From the NCBI GenBank assembly GCA_028715665.1, contig JAQURI010000099.1:1-5862 (forward strand): a stretch of 5,862 nucleotides of DNA, written 5' to 3'. Below the pieces are notes generated by a model that had not been told where the DNA came from, did no database searches, and worked only from the letters and a program-made list of their open reading frames with translations. The translations under genes were made by a program, and so were the position numbers. Source of the DNA: Candidatus Ratteibacteria bacterium. Lineage in GTDB: Bacteria; CAIJMQ01. This document shows, piece after piece, positions 1-5,548 of this stretch (the first letter of the stretch is position 1; every line of letters starts with the position of its first letter).

Positions 1-196
1 TTTTAATAGTGTCTTTTTCGTAAATATCGCTTTTTATTCTTAACGTTCTCCACTGGCTTTCTTCGCCGAGTTGGGCTTCTGCACTGCCTTTTAAGGAAAT
101 TACTTTACCGACCGGTTCTTGGGCATATAAAGGGATAGAAACACCTGCGACCAGCAACAATCCCATAACAACTATTCCAAAAAGTTTTTTATTCAT
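1..196 (-). CDS. Secreted FecR-domain protein, N-terminal part (runs off the left edge)
   Basis: Reading leftward from ATG at 196 gives 65 codons with no stop before the window edge. Residues 1-25 look like a Sec signal peptide: a Lys pair at 3-4, a hydrophobic core at about 5-19, and a likely cleavage after LYA (A25). The mature part then starts QEPVGKVISLKG and continues to W49, L52 and EKDTIK. This matches the opening of FecR domains (a G-x-V strand, a W-x-x-L step, then a GD/KDxI(R/K)T-like strand). A GGAG ribosome binding site lies at 204-207, 7 nt from the ATG. Classical FecR is an inner-membrane anti-sigma regulator. A stand-alone exported copy with a cleavable signal peptide is more likely a periplasmic or surface protein whose partner is unknown. 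It follows the TPR/beta-barrel gene by 148 bp on the same strand, which suggests a joint envelope role. The fold assignment rests on about 38 mature residues, so it is moderate. Confidence 0.72.
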   Translation of the reverse strand, partial: MNKKLFGIVVMGLLLVAGVSIPLYAQEPVGKVISLKGSAEAQLGEESQWRTLRIKSDIYEKDTIK

Positions 197-212
197 ATTT
201 TTTCTCCGTGTT

Positions 213-244
213 ATTATATACCATAATGCAAGTCATTGAGGCAA
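213..244 (-). promoter_or_regulatory. Possible weak promoter just before the FecR-domain gene
   Basis: On the minus strand TATAAT lies at 213-218 (within TATATAAT, 213-220) and TTGCCT at 239-244. The spacer is 20 bp, or 18 bp if TATATA (215-220) is used. Transcription would start near 206, almost on the ribosome binding site, giving a leader of only about 10 nt. That makes it doubtful. The gene may instead rely on read-through from the upstream genes. Confidence 0.25.
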
Positions 245-261
245 ATGTGTTATGTCCGATT

Positions 262-325
262 ACCCCGCATCGTAACCCGTCGGAAAAATTTCCCCCGAGG
301 ATATTTTCCCGACACTCTACGGGGT
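262..325 (-). repeat. Compound imperfect stem-loop in the spacer after the TPR gene
   Basis: In minus-strand RNA the segment 303-313 (GTCGGGAAAAT) pairs over 11 positions, one of them G-U, with 279-289 (ATTTTTCCGAC) around a 13-nt loop. Outside a 6/11-nt internal loop, 320-325 (ACCCCG) pairs with 262-267 (CGGGGT). No U-run follows, so it is not a canonical intrinsic terminator. It could be an mRNA 3'-end stabiliser, a processing site, or a decayed palindromic repeat. The pairing is read directly; any function is inference. Confidence 0.5.
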
Positions 326-347
326 GATTGGAACTTCGTTCCAATCA
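325..347 (-). repeat. Perfect 10-bp hairpin that contains the stop codon of the TPR gene
   Basis: TGATTGGAAC (325-334) and GTTCCAATCA (338-347) are exact inverted repeats around a 3-nt loop. The TGA stop of the TPR/beta-barrel gene occupies 345-347, so the translation stop sits at the base of the hairpin. On the minus strand the sequence after the hairpin is CCCCGTAG rather than U-rich, which argues against a rho-independent terminator. It stands next to the compound stem-loop at 262-325, with only the base at 325 shared. Confidence 0.6.
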
Positions 348-1847
348 AAAACTGCAACTTAAAAATAATGAAGTTATGTTTCTTTGATATTCGTAAAAAT
401 CTATGTTGGAATTGTTGTTAATATGTTTATAATTTAACCCGACGCCCCAATTATCGTTCAATTTATACATAAGTTCAATCCATCCGCTTAAATATGTGTC
501 TTTTCTTGTCTTTTCAAAAAACGAATCTTCATTATCAAAATTGCTATATGACTGCTCGCCGCCGATTTCTACGCTCATTTTGTCGACCGGTGTGGGCGAA
601 TATACGGTCAAGCGGATTTTGGAACCATAATAATCCCAGTCGTCTCCTTCAGCATCGTTATTTTTATATTCTGCGCCGATTTTTATGTAACCCTTGCCGT
701 CCACGATTGAAAAATATTGGTTTACTCCTAATGCATTGGCATCGGCGCTTCTGTCGTATTCGTCTTCGTCAAAATCAATAAGATAATTGAATTTTTCATA
801 CTGGAAATACACTTGTGTTATATGGGGCGATGCCACGGAAATATTCAAAGAAGGAATAATAGTATGCTTTTCCAAATATTTATCGTTGTCAACGAAATAA
901 TAGTCATAACTATATTGAATATAGGGCTGAAAAGGCCGCAAATTGGAAGCAAAGTATAGCGAACCCGTATGCCCCTGGACATTATACTCGGTTAAATCCT
1001 GGTGCAGAGATTGGTAAAACGAATAATATGCGCCGAATTCTCCCGGCTCTAAAAATTTTCTTCCCGAAAATTTCAGATTAACAACTGCTCTCTCGTCTTC
1101 TTTGTCGGAAATTTCAGAAACATCCTCATCTACGGGCTGCAGAGTAACATTGTCGTCATATTCTACGCCGAGACTCGCTTTTACACTTAAAGGCTTGGTA
1201 CGTTTTTCTATGGCATCCAAAAATTCATCTGCAGAATTGCCGAGCTGCGACTCAGCCGAAAGCCGTTTAACCTCTCTTAACAGCTTTTCCGCTTCGATAT
1301 ATAAACCTTGTTGGAAAAGAGCAACTCCCTGCCAATAGTAAGATAAAACTGTAAGCGCAGGGTCAAGTTTTTTTACTTTTTCGAAAGGGGCAACACTCTT
1401 GTAATATTTTTTCATGCTGTAATAAGTCGCACCTTGATAATAATAGACCATGGCATCCTGCGGCAAATATTTTTCTGCTTTCGACAGTGACCGTAAAGCA
1501 TTCGCGTATTGTTTTTGTTGATAATAGGCAACAGCAACTTGAAAATGGGCTTTTGCGAGTTCAGGATTTAATTTCAGGGCTTTCTCGTAATAAGAAACCG
1601 CTTTATCGAATTCCTCCATTTGGGAATAAGTCATTCCCAAATAGTAGTAAGCATCGGAGTTTACGGGGTCCAAATCCAATACCTTTTGGAAGTTTCCCAA
1701 AGCGTCTTCGTAATCGCCGATTTGCAGCGAAAGGATTCCGGATTTCAGTTCCTTGTCTATTTCCGAAAAATCTGCGGGAAAAACGGATGCAGAAGAAAAG
1801 CAAAAAACCGAAAGGATCAATCCTAAACTCAAAAACAGCTTTTTCAT
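345..1847 (-). CDS. TPR-repeat protein with C-terminal outer-membrane beta-barrel
   Basis: A 500-residue exported protein. Residues 1-25 are a signal peptide (KK, then a hydrophobic LFLSLGLILSVF stretch, likely cleavage after FPA). The Cys in the core is not in a good lipobox. Five TPR units follow at about 32-200. Their helix-turn signature recurs every 34-35 residues: GDYEDAL 44, EEFDKAV 78, KQYANAL 112, KKYYKSV 146, GLYIEAE 181. From about 221 to the end, alternating aromatic/polar strands rich in Tyr (such as YIQYSYDYYF) and acidic loops (DEDVSEISDKEDE, 240-252) indicate a beta-barrel. The last residue is Phe, as in outer-membrane proteins recognised by the BAM machinery. TPR-barrel fusions are known in exopolysaccharide exporters (PgaA, BcsC type) and in Slam-type surface-protein modifiers. 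This one is smaller and its cargo is unknown. The ribosome binding site is weak (GAGAGA about 7 nt upstream). It starts 42 bp after the homocitrate-synthase-like gene. Confidence 0.85.
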   Translation of the reverse strand: MKKLFLSLGLILSVFCFSSASVFPADFSEIDKELKSGILSLQIGDYEDALGNFQKVLDLDPVNSDAYYYLGMTYSQMEEFDKAVSYYEKALKLNPELAKAHFQVAVAYYQQKQYANALRSLSKAEKYLPQDAMVYYYQGATYYSMKKYYKSVAPFEKVKKLDPALTVLSYYWQGVALFQQGLYIEAEKLLREVKRLSAESQLGNSADEFLDAIEKRTKPLSVKASLGVEYDDNVTLQPVDEDVSEISDKEDERAVVNLKFSGRKFLEPGEFGAYYSFYQSLHQDLTEYNVQGHTGSLYFASNLRPFQPYIQYSYDYYFVDNDKYLEKHTIIPSLNISVASPHITQVYFQYEKFNYLIDFDEDEYDRSADANALGVNQYFSIVDGKGYIKIGAEYKNNDAEGDDWDYYGSKIRLTVYSPTPVDKMSVEIGGEQSYSNFDNEDSFFEKTRKDTYLSGWIELMYKLNDNWGVGLNYKHINNNSNIDFYEYQRNITSLFLSCSF

Positions 1848-1855
1848 GTCGTAAT

Positions 1856-1889
1856 CTCTCTACTTTCTACTCTCTCCTCTCTACTTTCT
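1856..1889 (-). repeat. Polypurine direct repeat in the leader of the TPR gene
   Basis: CTCTCTACTTTCT occurs exactly at 1856-1868 and 1877-1889 (plus-strand spelling), a 13-bp unit with a 21-bp period. It fills most of the 42-bp gap between two genes. In the mRNA it reads as a GA-rich tract (AGAAAGTAGAGAG twice, with AGGAG between the copies). The nearest copy supplies the only Shine-Dalgarno-like purines for the TPR gene, while the better AGGAG is about 26 nt from the start codon. It may act as a ribosome stand-by site, or it may simply be a slippage-derived repeat. Confidence 0.6.
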
Positions 1890-3131
1890 CTAAGGCGGCG
1901 TGACCGTCATAATCTGCTTAGCTATTTTAGGATAAGCAGCGATAAATTTCAATTCGTCTTCAACTAAAGGTTTTTGAGTATGCACATTTGCGTATCTTAC
2001 AAGTTCCAATATTTTTGTGGCTTCTTCGTCGTCTTTGAATTCTATTTCCATTTTGCCGTAAACATTTCTGAAACCTTTTACGCCGCTATATTCTCCGACT
2101 GTTATTCTTCTTCCCGTCTCGATAATTTCCGGTTCTCCCCTTCCTAATTCTTCATAATGATAAAGTTCATAGTTTCTGGAATCTTTTAAGGCGCCGTCAA
2201 CATGAATGCCGGATTCATGCGCAAAAGCATTATCCCCTACCCCGGGCTGATTTATCGGTATAGGAACGCCGAAAGCGTAAGAAGCGTACTTGGAAATTTT
2301 CCATGCCATTTTCAAATCGATATTATCGTCCATCGCGTACTTATTTTCAAAACCGCTTGCTTTTTTCACCGCTAATATCGTGGAAACCAAATCTGCGTTT
2401 CCCGCTCTTTCGCCCATTCCGTTAACTGTAGTATTTATGTGCGCGTCCACTCCGCCGTCGATTGCCGCTTTAGCGCCGCCTATGGAAGTTGCGACAGCCA
2501 TTCCCAAATCATTGTGGCAGTGGAGTTCTACGGATATTTTAACTTTCTTGAGTACTTTCGATATTCTCTCGTACAAAGTAAACGGGTCGTCATATCCCAA
2601 AGTATCGCAATATCTGAATCTATCCGCCCCGGCTTCCTTAGCAGCGATTATGAAATCAACCAAAAAATCTATCTTTGCCCTCGAAGCATCTTCAGCATTG
2701 ACGCCGACGGTCTTAATTCCGGATTTTTTTGCAAACCGCGTGGCATCGGCTATCATTTTGATTATATCGTCTTTGGAATATTTGCCCGAAAATTTGCTGT
2801 TAAGCATTTGTTCGGAAGTGGAAACCGATAAATTCATGTGCTGGATATTAGTGAGTATTACGGATTTTTCTATATCTTTTATAACGGGTCTGCACCAGCC
2901 GGAAAGAACAATGGACTTAAACGCTTTCAACTTTTTCAGTTCCAGATTTGCGTTAATATAATTTATTTCGTGGTTCGTAAACGGGAAACCCATTTCGCTC
3001 TGATAAACACCCATCTTGTCAAGATACATGTTTATCATCGTCTTCTGCAGTTTCGCCAAACCCAGCCGCGACGTCTGCACGCCGTCCCTGTTTGTAACAT
3101 CCAAAATATATATTTTGGGCTTCTTAGCCAT
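1890..3131 (-). CDS. Homocitrate synthase family enzyme (DRE-TIM acyltransferase, HMGL-like)
   Basis: This 413-residue protein belongs to the homocitrate/2-isopropylmalate/citramalate synthase family, which condenses acetyl-CoA with a 2-oxoacid. Seen in the TIM barrel: NRDGVQ at 14-19 (Arg15 catalytic, Asp16 metal ligand), ELHCHNDLGMAVA at 202-214 (His204 and His206 as metal ligands, fitting the family signature), NGMGERAGN at 237-245 (last ligand Asn245), and FAHESGIHVDG at 303-313, the usual lid/active-site motif. The protein ends near 413, without the roughly 120-residue LeuA regulatory domain of classical 2-isopropylmalate synthases, so no leucine feedback domain is present. From memory it most resembles the Geobacter-type proteins annotated homocitrate synthase, with an unusual TNRDGVQTSRL start where most relatives have T-LRDGEQ. 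No nitrogenase or lysine genes are visible, so the substrate (2-oxoglutarate, 2-oxoisovalerate, pyruvate or oxaloacetate) stays open. GGGAG lies 10 nt before the ATG. It follows serA by 59 bp. Confidence 0.82.
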   Translation of the reverse strand: MAKKPKIYILDVTNRDGVQTSRLGLAKLQKTMINMYLDKMGVYQSEMGFPFTNHEINYINANLELKKLKAFKSIVLSGWCRPVIKDIEKSVILTNIQHMNLSVSTSEQMLNSKFSGKYSKDDIIKMIADATRFAKKSGIKTVGVNAEDASRAKIDFLVDFIIAAKEAGADRFRYCDTLGYDDPFTLYERISKVLKKVKISVELHCHNDLGMAVATSIGGAKAAIDGGVDAHINTTVNGMGERAGNADLVSTILAVKKASGFENKYAMDDNIDLKMAWKISKYASYAFGVPIPINQPGVGDNAFAHESGIHVDGALKDSRNYELYHYEELGRGEPEIIETGRRITVGEYSGVKGFRNVYGKMEIEFKDDEEATKILELVRYANVHTQKPLVEDELKFIAAYPKIAKQIMTVTPP

Positions 3132-3190
3132 ATCTTATAATCTCCCTTAAAAACGATTTTACTTCTTTATACTCGACCCGTCAAAAAATT

Positions 3191-4144
3191 TCATTTTTTT
3201 ACGAGTTGGGATAAATTCAATGCATTTGGGAATTTTCCTTCGTTCAAAGCCGACGCTATGGAATTTGCAATTTCGATTGCGACATTAATCTGGGCTTCGC
3301 TTGTGGAAGCGCCCAAATGCGGAGTAAATACTACATTGTCAAGCTCCAAAAGAGGAGAATCGATAAGCGGCTCCTGTTCGAAAACATCCAATGCGGCTCC
3401 CGCGATTCTGCCCGATTTTAACGCATTATAAAGCGCTTTTTCGTCAACTACTCCGCCCCTTGCGCAATTTATAATTCTTGCGTTTTTCTTCATCTTGTTC
3501 AAAGTGTTCTCATTTATCATATTTTTGGTTTCGGGAGTGCGCGGAACATGAAGAGAAATAAAATCGGACGTTCGGAAAAGTTCGTCCAAATCGACGAATT
3601 TTACGCCGATTTTTTTGGCTTTTTCTTTTGTCATCAAGGGGTCATAACCTATAACGTTCATTCCGATTCCTTTAGCCATTTTTGCCATATGGCTTCCGAC
3701 TCTGCCCAACCCTATAATACCGATAGTTTTACCGAAAAGTTCTACGCCCAATAATTTCTTCTCCCATTTTTTATTCTTTAACATCGGATGAGCGCAGTGA
3801 ATATTTTTTGATAATGTGAACATCAAAGCAAACGCATGCTCTGCCGCGGATATTGTATTGCCGGAAGGCGCGTTCATAACAACAACACCTTTAGCCGACG
3901 CGGCGGGTATATCTATATTGTCCACGCCTACTCCGGCCCTGCCGATTGCTTTCAGTTTATTTGCCGCGTCTATTATTTCTTTCGTGGCTTTTGTTTTTGA
4001 GCGGACAATCAGAGCTTCATAATCTTTTATTTTTTCCTTTAACTGTTCGGGTGTCAGTTCGGTATTGATATCAACTTCCAACCCTTTTGATTTTAGAATA
4101 TCCACAGCTTCTTTTTCGAGTTTATCCGATATAAGCACCTTCAT
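3191..4144 (-). CDS. serA: D-3-phosphoglycerate dehydrogenase, short form without ACT domain
   Basis: A cytosolic NAD-dependent D-2-hydroxyacid dehydrogenase of 317 residues, probably oxidising 3-phosphoglycerate to 3-phosphohydroxypyruvate, the first step of serine synthesis. Seen (numbered from the ATG at 4144): substrate-domain motif GRAGVGVDNID at 68-78, Rossmann loop GLGRVG at 145-150 with the NAD-selecting Asp168 (GYDP), and the catalytic triad Arg229 (CARGG), Glu258 (EQEP) and His276 (TPHLGAS). It ends LNLSQLVKK just after the substrate domain closes, so the ASB and ACT modules of full-length (about 530-residue) enzymes are missing; this short form is well known. Start choice: an in-frame ATG at 4153 touches the GGAGG (4154-4158) with no spacing, while the ATG at 4144 is 9 nt from it, so 4144 is preferred and translation begins MKVLISDKL. 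Pairing with the upstream aminotransferase supports serine synthesis over other hydroxyacids. Confidence 0.88.
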   Translation of the reverse strand: MKVLISDKLEKEAVDILKSKGLEVDINTELTPEQLKEKIKDYEALIVRSKTKATKEIIDAANKLKAIGRAGVGVDNIDIPAASAKGVVVMNAPSGNTISAAEHAFALMFTLSKNIHCAHPMLKNKKWEKKLLGVELFGKTIGIIGLGRVGSHMAKMAKGIGMNVIGYDPLMTKEKAKKIGVKFVDLDELFRTSDFISLHVPRTPETKNMINENTLNKMKKNARIINCARGGVVDEKALYNALKSGRIAGAALDVFEQEPLIDSPLLELDNVVFTPHLGASTSEAQINVAIEIANSIASALNEGKFPNALNLSQLVKK

Positions 4145-4153
4145 CTTAATCAT

Positions 4154-4158
4154 CCTCC
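4154..4158 (-). promoter_or_regulatory. Ribosome binding site that decides the serA start
   Basis: GGAGG on the minus strand directly abuts the ATG at 4153 but is 9 nt from the ATG at 4144. Normal spacing therefore selects 4144, which shortens the longest reading frame by three codons. Confidence 0.75.
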
Positions 4159-4167
4159 GTAAGATAT

Positions 4168-4274
4168 GGTTAACAATGGTTAATATGGGTTAACATAAGT
4201 TAACAAAGGTTACATAAAAAAATTTTAGCAACCATTATTAACCGTTTTTAACCTTTGATAACCTTTTATTAACC
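4168..4274. repeat. Helically phased inverted array of GGTTAA / TTAACC units
   Basis: On the plus strand GGTT starts at 4168, 4178, 4188 and 4208, with AGTT at 4198: five units of exactly 10 bp, consensus GGTTAACAAT. After an A7T4 centre (4216-4226) the motif inverts: AACC starts at 4230, 4240, 4250, 4260 and 4271. Several units hold the palindrome GTTAAC. The array fills the 124-bp gap between the aminotransferase and serA, and its right end includes the aminotransferase stop (the GGT TAA codons). In minus-strand RNA, 4228-4242 pairs with 4199-4213 over 15 positions with one mismatch and two G-U pairs. The outer units pair less perfectly, allowing one long hairpin with an AU-rich loop. It could be a phased protein-binding array, an attenuator or RNA processing structure, or a slippage-generated repeat. 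The periodicity is directly seen; the function is unknown. Confidence 0.85.
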
Positions 4275-5408
4275 TATACTATATAAAACTTTCTGCGCCG
4301 CTTTTACGCCTTCTCCCAATTTTGCGGGATAGCCCATCTTTTTCAAAGCGACTTCAAAAGCGGAAATAGCAAGAAGCACATCCGAAGCGTCCATATAGCC
4401 CAAATGCGCAATCCTTAAAATCTTGCCTTTCAAATCGCCCTGTCCGCCCGCGGCTTGCACACCGATTTCGTCTTTCATTAATTTATACAATTTACTGCCG
4501 TCCATGCCTTCGGGCAATTTAACCGCAGTCACGGCATCGGCAGGCGGAGAGGCGAATATTTCCAAACCTAATGCTTTAACAGCTTGCCTTGTCGCTTCAG
4601 CCATTACGGCATGCCTTTTCAAAACATTTTCAAGCCCTTCGTCCTGTATCATCTTAAGCGCTTCTTTCAAAGCAACCGTCAAGCCAATTGCCGGAGTATA
4701 CGGCGTATCGTCTTTATCCAACGCTTTCTTATAAGCCTTAATATTAAAATAATATTTGGGCAGTTTCGATGTTTCCATTAACTTTTGGGCTTTTTTGCTC
4801 AAAGATATCAAGCCCAAACCCGGCGGAAGCATTACGCCTTTCTGCGAACCTGACACAACAACATCAATGCCCCATTCGTCCGTCTTGAGTTCCATAGCGC
4901 CAAGACCGGATATAGCGTCAACTACTAATACTGCATTCGTTTTTGCGGTAATTGCCGCGATGGCTTTCACATCCGTTTTAACGCCCGTGGAAGTTTCGCA
5001 CAAAGTCGTAAACACTGCCTTAGTATCGGGATTTTTCTTCAATAATTTTTCTATTTCGGATGGCTCAACCGCCTTGCCCCATTTGACATGAAGTTCAATC
5101 ACATTCAGCCCGAAAGTTTTACCCAACTCTATCCATCTTTCTCCAAACTTACCTCCCTCGACCGCAATTATCTTATCGCCTGCGGAAAGCAGATTGATTA
5201 CGGACGCTTCCATTGCGCCCGTGCCGGAAGACGCAAATATAAAAACGTCTTCAGCGGTCTGAAATAAATATTTCAAACCTTTGTTCACTTCCGCAAATAA
5301 TGCGCTGTATTCTGCAGTTCTGTGATGTATAATCGGCTTAGCCAAAGCGCCCATAACTTCCGGCGGCAAAGGTGTAGGCCCCGGGGTCAAAAGGTACTTC
5401 TTTTTCAT
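4269..5408 (-). CDS. Class V PLP aminotransferase (alanine/serine-glyoxylate aminotransferase type)
   Basis: A 379-residue, full-length fold-type I aminotransferase of the AGXT/serine-pyruvate group. Seen: TPGPTPLPPEV at 8-18, the HHRTAEY motif at 28-34, the cofactor phosphate loop SSGTGAMEA at 60-68, ETSTG at 138-142, VVDAISGLG at 162-170 with Asp164 contacting the pyridine nitrogen, SGSQKGVMLPPGLG with Lys190 as the Schiff-base lysine, and LRIAHLG with Arg332 as the likely substrate-carboxylate binder. It is the first gene of the minus-strand operon, followed by serA. In several anaerobes and archaea such an aminotransferase adjoins serA and is thought to supply the phosphoserine or serine transamination step. 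No classical serC is visible here. Other options are serine-, alanine- or aspartate-glyoxylate transamination. The ribosome binding site AAGGAGG (5417-5423) is 8 nt from the ATG, close to ideal and implying high expression. Confidence 0.88.
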   Translation of the reverse strand: MKKKYLLTPGPTPLPPEVMGALAKPIIHHRTAEYSALFAEVNKGLKYLFQTAEDVFIFASSGTGAMEASVINLLSAGDKIIAVEGGKFGERWIELGKTFGLNVIELHVKWGKAVEPSEIEKLLKKNPDTKAVFTTLCETSTGVKTDVKAIAAITAKTNAVLVVDAISGLGAMELKTDEWGIDVVVSGSQKGVMLPPGLGLISLSKKAQKLMETSKLPKYYFNIKAYKKALDKDDTPYTPAIGLTVALKEALKMIQDEGLENVLKRHAVMAEATRQAVKALGLEIFASPPADAVTAVKLPEGMDGSKLYKLMKDEIGVQAAGGQGDLKGKILRIAHLGYMDASDVLLAISAFEVALKKMGYPAKLGEGVKAAQKVLYSIG

Positions 5409-5449
5409 CTGTGCTCCCTCCTTGTTAGGTTAAGTTTAGAGAAGACGGA

Positions 5450-5478
5450 ATAATACATTTTCAAAATATAAAAGTCAA
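5450..5478 (-). promoter_or_regulatory. Strong sigma70-type promoter of the aminotransferase-serA operon
   Basis: On the minus strand TTGACT (5473-5478) is followed after exactly 17 bp by TATTAT (5450-5455). Each hexamer differs from consensus at one position. Transcription should start near 5443, leaving a leader of about 35 nt that carries the AAGGAGG ribosome binding site. It is the best promoter in the window and probably drives all the minus-strand genes. Confidence 0.75.
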
Positions 5479-5527
5479 ATAAAAAATATGCCTTTCTATA
5501 GTGTTTTAATTGTAGAATTTTATCTTG

Positions 5528-5533
5528 TATAAT
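5528..5533 (+). promoter_or_regulatory. Candidate -10 element for uppS
   Basis: A perfect TATAAT stands in an AT-rich stretch. At the normal spacing the -35 region is poor (TTTAAT-like), so the promoter may need an activator or be weak. Transcription from near 5540 would place the whole palindromic element (5549-5702) in a uppS leader of about 185 nt. Confidence 0.45.
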
Positions 5534-5548
5534 AGCACGTATATCATA

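Noticed and set aside
231..250. A degenerate copy of the 5549-5702 palindromic element (GTCATTG ... GGCAA)
   Set aside because: Only short scattered matches are seen and no inverted partner is found in the right place, so chance cannot be excluded.
325..347. Rho-independent terminator for the TPR gene or for plus-strand transcription
   Set aside because: The stem is good, but neither strand has a U-tract after it: CCCCG follows on the minus strand and AAAA on the plus strand.
236..421. A 61-codon plus-strand frame at the end of the TPR gene
   Set aside because: It overlaps the stem-loop region and the antisense of the TPR C-terminus. Its Arg/Cys-rich composition is typical of a shadow frame.
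1487..1903. A 138-codon plus-strand frame
   Set aside because: It is antisense to the TPR repeats and signal peptide. Its basic, low-complexity translation looks like a shadow of a purine-rich coding strand.
2290..2961. A 223-codon open frame on the plus strand
   Set aside because: It lies wholly antisense to the homocitrate-synthase-like gene, whose motifs are unmistakable. Its translation has no recognisable domain and it has no ribosome binding site of note.
3132..3190. Small peptide frames between serA and the next gene (MKFFDGSSIKK overlapping the serA stop as ATGA; an ATG-less frame reading EVKSFLREIIRYG)
   Set aside because: Both are very short and lack a family match. An A7 run just before the serA stop could in principle slip into the first frame, but nothing supports a functional product.
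4145..4153. Three extra serA codons from the upstream ATG at 4153
   Set aside because: That ATG directly touches the GGAGG, leaving no spacing for initiation, and the residues add nothing to the fold.
4168..4274. CRISPR array, telomere-like repeat or replication iterons
   Set aside because: The units are only 10 bp with no spacers, there is no linear end, no DnaA-box-like sequence and no rep gene nearby.
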